Notes under the pieces: generated by a model
What the model was told of the DNA's origin: nothing
Databases searched by the model: none
The model's input: only the letters and a program-made list of their open reading frames with translations
Part shown: positions 1 through 9,000 of the stretch, piece by piece
Layout: every line of letters starts with the position of its first letter
How positions within the stretch are numbered: the first letter of the stretch is position 1
NCBI GenBank assembly: GCA_009602725.1
Contig: WELB01000031.1
Coordinates: forward strand, 636,669-651,885
Origin: Spirogloea muscicola
Taxonomy: Eukaryota > Streptophyta > Zygnematophyceae > Spirogloeales > Spirogloeaceae
Reading direction: 5' to 3'
DNA: 15,217 nt
Made by a program: the position numbers and the translations under genes

Positions 1-139
1 CTGTGTCTCTCCAGTCTTGCTCCTCCACTGAGCGTCCTCCAGGTCCAGCAGATCGGCCTCGTTGAGGCGGTGGCCCTCGTTGAGACGGCGGCCCAGCAGA
101 GCGACCTCGTCGCAGTGACTCAGACGCAGATGTACTCAT
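1..139 (-). CDS. Putative first exon of an RG/P-rich protein, 3' partial
   Basis: ATG at 139-137 sits in a CCACCATGAG context, and 46 codons are open to the left edge. The peptide is low-complexity, with RGRSAGPPSQRG, PPPQRG and a second RGRSAGPGG, then SVEEQDWRDT. The two RGRSAGP units differ at the DNA level at four sites, all third codon positions in this frame, which favours this frame over the also-open frame HCDEVALLGRRLNEGH. RG-rich N-termini are common in RNA-binding proteins, but no domain is visible, so no function is assigned. The gene would be read leftwards, in the same direction as URB1. Confidence 0.45.
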   Translation of the reverse strand, partial: MSTSASESLRRGRSAGPPSQRGPPPQRGRSAGPGGRSVEEQDWRDT

Positions 140-145
140 GGTGGT

Positions 146-184
146 AGACAGACTTGGATCTCAGACAGACAGTCAGACAGCACA
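146..184. repeat. Degenerate CAGA/CTGT simple repeat
   Basis: Plus-strand AGACAGAC and CAGACAGACAGTCAGACAG runs flank a short unique spacer. On the minus strand this is a pyrimidine-rich CTGTCTG leader directly upstream of the ATG at 139, so it may lie in that gene's 5' UTR. Confidence 0.6.
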
Positions 185-1094
185 GGCTCCGCCCTCACCC
201 AAGGTGGGTGGCAGCCTGGCTAGGGCGCACGGGCGCACCGCGTGGCCTCAGATGTGGAGAGTGAGCACGACGGGTGCCCGAGGCCTCCCTTATCCAGGGG
301 AGACTCTTAGGGCCCAATAGACGGGCGGGATGGTCACCCACCCCGACCCGCCGATTCAACATATTACAATATTCAACAAGCAACAGCTAATTACCCATAC
401 AGTCAACAGCTGAATTGTGACATAGTGGCAAAATAATGAAGTCGTTGTTGGGGGCTTCGTAGCTGTGTAATCAGGAGCTGCCCAGCATATAGGTGCATGG
501 CAGACGCATAGAGGCCCATGCTCTAACCCACGTTGGACAACGCACCCCAACAGCACGAGGCTCAGCACCCAGTTCGTTTCAAGTACTCGCTATTGGAGTG
601 CTACAAGCAGAAGAAACGACGCTTCCAGATGAGGGCGGTGACTGTGAGAGTCCAGCCCAGAAAACCGAATGAACAACGTTCGAAGGGGCCAGAGCTGCAG
701 ATCGGAAGATGTACGTGGACAAGCCTATTGCAGACCTCTTCTTTACAGGGGCACTGGACGTGCACTGCACGGTACTAATGCAAGCGAGGAGGTGCTCGAC
801 CAACTTGAACAATGCCCCATATTCTGACTTTGTATGGTGACTGACCTGCCATGTGGTCCTCTTATACCCGCGTAACAGCCAGCTGCCCTCTACTTGCCGA
901 GGAGATGATGCCTGCTTGGTGTATGTGGCGCGTGCAAGTATGGCCGTCCAGAATTCATCTGGGTTGGCTTTTTGCTGCCGATATCATCGCAGCCTGTGGG
1001 GGGAGAAGTCGAAAGATTTGATGTCCCGCCACAAATTAGTACATGATTGTTTGTTTGACTCTTGGAGCAGCTGATGCTTGTGTGGCAGGTCGTG
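185..1094. other. Intergenic region without convincing gene
   Basis: Only short frames are present and none has a recognisable motif. A plus-strand frame near 680-800 (..MYVDKPIADLFFTGALDV..) looks mildly protein-like but has no supported start, splice site or homologue that I know. This segment would hold the promoter of the minus-strand gene starting at 139. Confidence 0.4.
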
Positions 1095-1138
1095 GAGTAG
1101 ATAAGCGAGTAGATTAGCGACCAGCTCGACTTCGAGCT
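1095..1138. repeat. Tandem 12-mer followed by a near-perfect palindrome
   Basis: GAGTAGATAAGC (1095-1106) is immediately followed by GAGTAGATTAGC (1107-1118), an 11/12 match. Next comes AGCTCGA-CT-TCGAGCT (1123-1138), a 7-bp inverted repeat with a 2-nt spacer. Confidence 0.7.
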
Positions 1139-1220
1139 TTAACATGCATTCTACTCATGTGAAGTGACTTCATATCGCATAGAAGATGCTGATCGTCAGG
1201 CACAGTAATGACCACCCCCG

Positions 1221-1284
1221 GGGGCGACCACTTCTCCTGCACGGCGGTAAATGCACGGCGGCTACGGAGCGAAGTGGTCGTCCC
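1221..1284. repeat. 14-bp inverted repeat with a duplicated 10-mer in its loop
   Basis: Arms 1221-1234 and 1271-1284 are complementary, with CGACCACTTC/GAAGTGGTCG perfect, extended by four pairs including one G-T. Inside the 36-nt loop, TGCACGGCGG occurs twice (1238-1247 and 1252-1261). It could be an RNA stem-loop, a transposon end or a protein site; function is unknown. Confidence 0.7.
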
Positions 1285-1314
1285 TCCTTCATCGCCTGGC
1301 ACTGCATGTTGATG

Positions 1315-1336
1315 CCCGCCGACGCAGTCGGGCGGG
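1315..1336. repeat. GC-rich 9-bp hairpin with 3-nt loop
   Basis: CCCGCCGAC (1315-1323) pairs with GTCGGGCGGG (1327-1336), leaving one bulged G and a GCA loop. It lies 80-90 nt upstream of the retroelement fragment. Confidence 0.7.
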
Positions 1337-1405
1337 TAGCTTAGGCCATTCTAGCGTCCCGCAAGCCATCGTTGGATCGCTTCTGTCCTTTCGTTACAAT
1401 AATTA

Positions 1406-2166
1406 TTGACAGGTATGTCCTCTTTCCCTTTCCATGTGTCGATCAATACCAAAGGTGGCTGGGTTTCCTCCACCGTCAGTAGGCTTGATGTCTTAGAAAG
1501 GAAGGTGGCCGCAGCAGATTGTTACTGCCGCTCTTCCCCCGGCGCCAACGCCTTCAGCATCAGCTCCGAGGCCTTTCGGATGTCACTTCAACTCTTCCTC
1601 GGCCTCCCACCTAACTGCCTGATTGGGGTGCGCCAGTGCGGATGCGGCTTCCGTGCAGAGGGTGCTGAGCTCGCCACTCACATGCTGAGATGCCCCACTG
1701 GACCAGAAGTGGTGGGCATTCACGACCTCCTTCGCGATGCCATGGCGGGCTTGATACGCGACGCCGGCTACCGTGCGGTCGTGGAAGTCGACAATATCAT
1801 GCCTATCACCACGGACGCCGAGGGACGTCATCATCGCCGCACACTTGACATTGTAGGCGTGCAACCTGGTGGGGGACCACGGTCCCTGGTCGACGTTGTT
1901 GTTACGGAGGCATATGAAGGCCCAGCATCGACACACATCGCTGGGCACGCAGTGGGCGGTGCGATCAGCTCCTGCCAGCGGCAATCGACATCTTTGGCTA
2001 TCTGGGTCCTCGTTTTCACACTCTCCTTCAAAAGATTGCCAATCTAGGCTACACTCGACGTGTCCAGCTGATATACATTGCCACCAACAAGCACAACTTC
2101 TTCTTGCAGTGGCCAAAGAGGCCAGCAAACTTGCTTGGAACTTCTGGCCCCCAAGTATATCTTTGA
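1406..2166 (+). pseudogene. Decayed non-LTR retrotransposon C-terminus (zinc motif plus restriction-like endonuclease)
   Basis: The frame 1406-2047 carries a segment like the region just after the reverse transcriptase in REL-endonuclease non-LTR elements. FRMSLQLFLGLPP is followed by a zinc motif C-G-C-G...H-M-L-R-C (1637-1702), then HDLLRDAMAGLIRDAGY, then an R-x-L-D-x14-D core with aspartates at 1847-1849 and 1892-1894. The family consensus is R/K-P-D-x(12-14)-D, so P is replaced by L. At about 1972 the matching text moves to another frame (AIDIFGYLGPRFHTLLQKIA, resembling the terminal E-T-F-G region) until TGA at 2164. The stretch expected to hold the catalytic Lys and Tyr is missing. No reverse transcriptase, start or 3' tail was found, so this is a fragment. 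Upstream, TTATTGACAG|GT at about 1411 resembles a splice acceptor. Confidence 0.6.
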
Positions 2167-2444
2167 GGCCGAGCGCGCCTCCTCGTGATGTCTGCTCCAG
2201 GTCCACAGTAGCTGGCAGCGCTTCCGCCACACAATGAGCAACAAGTATGAAGTAATTTGAGACAACTTTTGATGGCTCACCAAGATAGACTTAGCCTGCT
2301 CTGCAAGGCTGAGGGGCACCTTCATGGGGCGCTTGATCAGCCACCACATGCATTCTGTGGATCAAAGTCCACAAGCTTTTTCAGACCTGGACTCAACGAA
2401 TGCAATGTCGCATCTACACCGATTAAGAGCTTCCTGTCAAGTAT

Positions 2445-2582
2445 TTACCAGTATAACAATCTCTCCAGGAAGCTAATATCATCGTCAAGCATGTCCAGGA
2501 TGCGCTCTGCAAACGCTTCTGCGGCCAAGCAAGAGTACCTGGGCAGCCACTGTAGTCTTGGCTCCAGTGCTGGACGATTCAT
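2445..2582 (-). CDS. Short coding-like ORF of unknown function
   Basis: A 45-codon frame starts with ATG at 2582 and ends with TAA at 2445. It encodes amphipathic, acidic-helix text such as CLAAEAFAERILDMLDDD and FLERLLYW. The composition looks more like real protein than the Ser-rich plus-strand frame over the same bases (2257-2736). It is open further upstream without an obvious acceptor. It could be a remnant exon of a degraded gene or mobile element. I do not recognise the family. Confidence 0.25.
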   Translation of the reverse strand: MNRPALEPRLQWLPRYSCLAAEAFAERILDMLDDDISFLERLLYW

Positions 2583-2632
2583 TGCGCTTTTGCGTGGACG
2601 GTTAAGTTTGAATCAGATCATCAAGCCATTGC

Positions 2633-2664
2633 TTACAATAGTGGGCGAGCACTTCTCTCTTACA
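2633..2664 (-). promoter_or_regulatory. Candidate URB1 poly(A) signals (two TGTAA motifs)
   Basis: TGTAA occurs on the minus strand at 2664-2660 and 2637-2633, about 330 nt past the preferred stop. TGTAA is the usual chlorophyte poly(A) signal. A third copy at 3121-3117 overlaps the alternative stop codon. Five-base motifs are common by chance, so this is only suggestive. Confidence 0.3.
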
Positions 2665-2991
2665 ATTAGAGAGCTATTTCTGTCTTCCTCGCCTTCTTTG
2701 AAGCAGCCACTTCCAAAAATGTGGGCAAGACCCTAGATAGCAACAAGATGGCTGCGTGCAGGTAGTAAACCAGGGATACCGAGTTGTGACAATCACTAGG
2801 AATTCCATGGCTCACTTGAGCCCAGCGATTAGCAATGGCTCACTGCGTGCCTGGCATTGCTTACGCCTGGTACTTTCATACATCTGTGCAATAGAAGGTC
2901 GTTGAGATGTCATATGACCCTCATCATATATCTGCAGCAACAGCTTCTTGACCAGCTCTTAAAGCTTAAGGGCATTGTGCCACTTAAAACG

Positions 2992-3081
2992 TCAACCCAG
3001 GTCAGGCAGTGGAGGCATAGGTGGCCAGGAGATACTCCCATGCTCACGCAAGTAAGACATAAGGTGACTGCACCATGACTG
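2992..3081 (-). CDS. URB1: URB1 probable terminal exon
   Basis: After an acceptor TTTCGTGCAG|, 29 codons read QQSWCSHLMSYLREHG and on to a TGA at 2992-2994. Phase 0 matches the GTGGGT donor at 3218, giving a 137-nt intron, within the size range of the other introns. The peptide looks protein-like, and a W falls about where plant-type proteins have their last conserved W. The alternative is no splicing and a stop at 3117. Confidence 0.5.
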   Translation of the reverse strand, partial: QSWCSHLMSYLREHGSISWPPMPPLPDLG

Positions 3082-6000
3082 CTGCACGAAATCTTCACAG
3101 CTGCTGCATGTAATATTTACAGTTGCAAGCTGGCGCTTGCTTTGTGCGTCCGCAAGGCAACGACTGCTTCCTTGATTGTGCCTCTCAAATTGCTGCTCAA
3201 TCCCCCTCCACCACCCACTCGGTGGATGCCACCATGCTTGCCTGTTTCTAGCAGCTGCATGGCCGCGTCCGGAAATGCCTCCGAGCACAGTGCCTGGAGC
3301 AGCAATCGCAGCGCTCCCTTGACAATGTCGCTCAAATGCTGCTCCCCATTGTCCTCCTCCTCATGTCCCTCACTCGGAGTGCCTGCTCCCAGCAGCGTGT
3401 CGTTGGGCGAGCACAGCACCCAAGGGCTGTTGTACGACCTACAAGAGCACCCCAAAAGACCAGCATATTCTCACACAACATTACAAGGCCACCTTTTACA
3501 CAAAGCAACCATGCACAAGGTAGCACAAACAACGTGAGTGTTTGATTGAAATGATTGAAACGGCTCGTCCCCTCTGCACCATCTTATGCATGAGGTGAGT
3601 GCATCTGCAGAACTTTATGGCGTGTGAGAGTGTAAGGGGAGTGAGATCCTCTCACCACTGCCACTGCGGGTGGAGCTCTGCAGGGGGCGGTAGGTGCCTT
3701 GCCAGCATGGGCACAACATTAGTTGCTATCTGCTTGAGGACACTATGTCCTGCAGGAGAGAACATGAAGTCGCAATTGAGCCAGAAAGTGACTTGAAGCT
3801 TCATGTCCTGATAGATCAACGCAAGCATGCCACTACAACTGGACTTCATTACAATCCAAGTCATATGGTTACTGTGATGTTCTCGTAGAGGAGCACGTAA
3901 GAACTTCCGATTAAAAACGAAAAATATCTCAGCTGAATTTGGTATCACTGTGAAGTCTGTGCAGGAGAGATGCAAGGAGCAGCCTCAATTCAAACGACAA
4001 CAGCATCTGGCCAGCCCATCAGCTTGCCTGCCAGAGCACGAATTAGCTGGGGCAGCAGCGCGCAGAGGCCCGCCAGGAGCACGTCCAGGGATCGCCGCTG
4101 GCCACCACCCCCCAAGGAGCTCTGCAGCCGAAGCATCGCGATGGCCACAGCCCTCGCAGCTTCTGGCCCCAGCTGGTTCAATGGCAGCTCACATCCATGG
4201 GCCGATGATAGGAGGATAGAGGCAGCGAGCCATCTAAACAGTGGCTCACAGAAGCCTGTTGAATCCATGTGCAGGGCTTCCTCGGCCATCAGGGCCACGG
4301 CAGCGGCCCATTCTGCGATCCGCAACAGCAGCTCCCCATCCTGCCTTTCATGGACGGCAGGAGGCGAGCATTGTAGCAAAGCCTCAAGACCGACACGCCG
4401 TATCTCTTGCACCTCGACAGGATTGCGCCGGAAGCAATCCTGGTCAGCCTCTGCTAGCTGCACAAGGCCCCAGAGATCCCTGCCCAACAGAGACAGAAGG
4501 AATGGTATGTCAGTAGTCCAGTCCGAGCATGCTGAGCGACAGAGACAAGTACGTCTTCACATCCCGTGACAGTTGGTCGACGACAGGTAACTGGATGTGT
4601 CGGATGTAGAGACAGCTGCATCATAGAACCTGAGATGCAGGTTGAGTCGAAGTTCCTCGGGTCGGCGGCGCTGCGACAGGGACAGGGCTCGCCCAACAAG
4701 GCGCAATGTGGGCCGCCGGAGGCTTGCACACGCAGCTGGGGAGCACTGGGGGCTGCCTGCTGTCTCCAGAAGCAGAAGTGAACTGTGACAGATCTCTGCG
4801 AAGACCTCTTGCTTGGCCGCACGCCTCTCCACAGCTGCTAGATCCAGAACGCGCTCCAACACCTTCAGGAAGCCAAACGAGGCTGTGTAAGGACTGCTAT
4901 TCAGGTACTTGCCAAATACAATCTGCTACAATCTTTAGCGTGTACTGGCAAGCAAGCTGTACGTATGTGCACGTGGACGCCTGCCTCGCTGCCTGCACTT
5001 TTGCGCACTCACAGCTGTATACAAGATGCTTGAGCCGGCCATATTATTCGAGAGTCCCAGCACAAATGCACAAATGCATCCAAGCTTCTGGTTGAGAAGC
5101 ACTGCAGCTCTATACTAGCACCTCGGCGGCATCAGGTGTACGACACTAACCTCAGCGGCGAGGGCAGCACAATGGGCAGGCGTCGCCTTCCCATCCCTGG
5201 TGGCTGAGTCCAGCATTGCGTCGGACTGGCCATATGAAGGTCGGAACGCCAATGCAGCAGCAGACGCCACCTGTGCGAGCCACGGGATGAGGCCCGCATT
5301 CTCAACTAGGTCCACCGCGCACTTGCGCACCATGACAGCCTTGCGCATGACCTGCCAACAATACCTGACAGTGCAATCAGGCATGACTGTCATAGCAATA
5401 TGAATGTAGTTCATTGAAAATATCACCCTACTGGTGCAAACTCGCAAATTTCAGGATACGTGTATGTAATTAGGCTCTTTCTCAACCCTTGATGACAGCA
5501 GTGACATCAAAATGGAGACCGTCGTTGAACAGGCCATTGAGCAGGGAGGGGCTCATCATTGGCTGGTACGAGAAGGCATGCACCGTGCTGCACAATTTTC
5601 ACTTCCAAAGGGTCTAGGTAAACACAGTATTATGAGGCTGGCCTTAAGGATGAGGGCATTGGTGAAGACGTCGCACAACGCCGACCCATAGAAACTCTGC
5701 AGTAGCTCCAGCACGAAGCGCCGGCGGAAGATTGCACCATCGTTGCTGCTCACGAGGCTGGCGCACAGAAGTCGGAGTATCCAGACTCGCTGCGCCCGAT
5801 ATGTCGACGGGCTCCCGCTGTTGAACATGCTGTAAAAGACTGGTACATCCTGTGTGATGAACATTAAGATATCAGTGAGCTTGGCCACATAAGTCCGTGC
5901 AATTTTATAAATGCAAGGTAACGATCATGGACATTATGAAGAAAGTGCACAAACAACAAGGAAAGCGAATGGTCAGATTCTTCAGAGGCATTATCTCTGA

Positions 6001-9000
6001 CGAGGGCAGGCGTTGGCTGCATACGTGCAAGTCCAGCGCAGGCTTTCTCAGCAGAGCCTTGTTGATGACAGTGTAGTGCACGCTGTCTGGATGCATTAGG
6101 ACGCAGGCCGCCTCAGCGAAGAATGTCGAGCACACAGTGGAGACACGCTGATTTGGCTCCAGTATTGAGTTCTTGACTTGCGTCAGGAGCAGGCGCAGCT
6201 GGGGCCGCTCCTTGAAGCTGGGCCCTTCCTGCACAATTGACAAAACATCCACAAAAGCACATTGGAAATGTGATGCCTACACGAGGCTGAGAAAGACCGC
6301 AAGGACATCACAGATTTGCAACCTGCAGTGCAGGTGTCTAGCATCTCTGGTCCAGCAGGGGCTTGGACTGCGAAGGCAGTGCCGAATTAATCTAACTGGT
6401 CGAATCGTACTTCTAACTTGCACTCGCCTTGCTTGACTACTGCCTATTCCCCTGCAGAACCCAGCTGTCATGTGTTGTCCAAGTTTGAGCATGAGTCCCT
6501 AGGTGGAGGACCCACCTCCAGGAGGGACATGCATTTCGCCAGGATGTCATAGGCAAGCTTCCTCAGCTCCTCATCGGCCGCGCTCAACGAAGCCAGCGCG
6601 ACCTGCAGAAGGCCTAGCCGTGCCAGGTAGCGTGGCCCCAGGCGGCCGTGTGACAAGGCATGGCTCGTGAAGGGGAGCAGGAATGCCGGGTCGTACGCCA
6701 TTTGGGCTGCAGCCTGGTCAAGCACAAGACAGACTTACAGTTTGTTCAGGACGAGCGATTACTTCTAGCTTTGGGGCACTTTCCAAGCCAGAAGAAGCAC
6801 TGACTCTGATACTTCCTCTTGAACATACTTGGATTGAGATGCCACTCTAATACTAACCCCTGGTCTGTGCTCCATGCACAAGTATATGTGCAGGCGCACG
6901 TATACTCTTGCGAGACAGAAATTTCATTCTGACAGCTTGCTTAGCAGCAAGGTTCAGGAGTATGCCTTCAGCATTCACACAAGCAACTGCGTTACACGCG
7001 AATGGCTACCATGCCTACCTTGCCGGCAATATCTGTTTGGGCGTCTTCTTCAGCTTCGGCATCTGCCGTCTGAGTGAAATTTCTCCTCTGCGGAAAGTAG
7101 ACAACGGTCAGCCCGCACTGTTGAGGCTCCACGGGAGCCTCTCCCACAAACGCGCGCTGTGCAGCTTCAGGGTCCAGGCCCACCGCATAGTCAGATTTGC
7201 CTTCTGTTTCACTTGTGGCCTTATCAGCGTCCCAGCTCGCTGTGGTAGTCGTTACGTTGAGTCTCCTCAGGGCAGCCTCGCCCCACAAGTAGTTCCAACC
7301 GGCGAGGCCCTGGCAGCCCGCCATGGCGTGGGCGTCAATGTCCTGCAGAAGGCCGAGCAATCGGCGGTCTGTGGACTGCATCGTCGCGCTGTAGCTAGCT
7401 AGCAGGACACCTTGCAACCTATCCAGCGCTGCACCGTCCGAGGGACTCCCGGCGAGGTGTGATATCCTGAGGCAAAACAATGTCTGCGTTCGCACGCAGG
7501 AGGCCGCAGTCATTATGGGCACAGACTGACAACGTGGACAACGACATTATGTCAGAGAATTAACAGCACACTGTTACCTGACTGTAGCCTGGCAATGAGC
7601 AGCAATTTCTTGATTTCATTCTGACAACCGACTACAAATGCATGGAGCTTGTCAGCAGATGGCAGAATGGTTTGTCAGCTATACTTCAAATCAAAAACCA
7701 CAAGGCTCAACGTGCTCACCCTCAAGAGATTGACGAGAATGTACTTCAGCCCGTCCACAGATTTCTCGGAGCAGCTAGCAGTGTTTGCAGCCGTTGTTGC
7801 TTCTTGGCAGATTGCAGCCTGGGGAAGCTCAACAAGCGCGAGCAAAGAGGGTAGTGATTCTCCTCTTGCAGTTCGTTGCAATGAGGAATTCAAGGACAAG
7901 CCGGTGTTCGAAAGCAATGTTGGAAGGAAGCTGGAGTGTGAGATCGCCAGGTCAAAGACATGAGCAGCCAGCTCCGCAATGGCTGCCTGCCCGTCAAATA
8001 GGGAGTGCTGCACTCCAGGGTGCTCCTGCGAGCAGGCAAGCCCCAATTCAGTTATTACCAGCTGTCACCTGCATGTTGCAGACTGGTATACAGGCACTAC
8101 ATGAGGGGCCGCGCCTAGCATCTGACAGAGTTGTCCCAGGTGCTGGCGGAAAGCAGAAACATTCTGGCTGCAGCAGCAAGTGCTTCACAAAATCCATGGA
8201 GACTCACCACCTCGGTGCATTGGCCCAAGCCTGCCAGCAGCTTGCCAAGCAGCCGCATGGCGCCCGGGGCGTCGTAGCGACAGCGAAGTGTCTGCCCTGC
8301 AAAGGACCTGGCCGCAGCGAGCGCGTCCTTGTCCAGCCGTGCGGCGCTGAGGCCAGGGAGGGCAGCGTCCAGGAGCGCCACGAAAGCATCTTCCAGCTCA
8401 CCTTTCCCCAGCTCACCCGGCACATGGGCCGCCTCGCCACCGCAAGGGCGTGGCGTCTTCACATAGAGCTGACCGATTGCGCCCAACAGCACCACAACGT
8501 ATCTTGTTCTGGGAGCTGCTGTCCAGTCTTCTGCTGACTCGTCGTCCTGATGTTCTGACTTTGCGCTTGACTCTCTCGTCAGTAGCAGCCCTGCGACTGC
8601 CGCCTTCAGAAGGGTCCTCCAAGCTGGCGGGCCTCCACCAGCGGCCTGGTCTTCCATCTCAGCCCAGATCGCCCAGCTTCCATTTGGCACCAGGCGCTGC
8701 ACCAGCTGGCATTGACCTTTCTCCGGTAGAGGACTGATGTCAAGGCATTGTTGAAGCAACTCCATGATCGAGCAAAAGTCAAAGGGAACTGCCGCTGTAG
8801 CTGGCCCCTGGCTCTCCACGATGGCAAGGAGACGGTCTCTGACAGCCGTCGCGAGCATTAGCGACTCAGGAGAACCCCCTGGCTTCATGGAGTAGCTCAG
8901 CGCAAACTTGATGGCTGGAATGAGGGTCAGCATTGCTTCCTCTGACAGGCTGCACACTCCTTGTGGGTCTCTGACTCTCCTGAGCTTCTTCTTGCCAGAT

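Larger units (their letters stand above)
2167..2991. other. Intergenic region downstream of URB1
   Basis: Apart from the candidate poly(A) motifs and the short minus-strand ORF, I see nothing convincing. A 10-bp direct repeat, ATGGCTCACT, occurs at 2807-2816 and 2835-2844. The 159-codon plus-strand frame at 2257-2736 has no recognisable motif and is rich in Ser/Leu. Confidence 0.5.

Noticed and set aside
1114-1302. 62-codon minus-strand frame (TTSLRSRRAFTAVQEKW...)
   Set aside because: It coincides with the palindrome and hairpin cluster, which explains its open character. No homologue was recognised.
1583-2230. 215-codon minus-strand open frame
   Set aside because: It is the antisense of the retroelement fragment. 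The plus strand shows the zinc and endonuclease motifs; this frame shows none.
2257-2736. 159-codon plus-strand open frame
   Set aside because: It has an ATG start and reasonable length but Ser/Leu-rich text without motif, splice or regulatory context. A chance frame in intergenic DNA is more likely.
3970-4569. 199-codon plus-strand open frame
   Set aside because: It is antisense to a URB1 exon and Ser/Arg-rich with no recognisable pattern, while the minus strand here fits the gene in phase.
7785-8537. 250-codon plus-strand open frame
   Set aside because: It runs across a URB1 exon, an intron and part of the giant exon in antisense. Its Gln/Arg-rich text shows no domain, so it is treated as a shadow.
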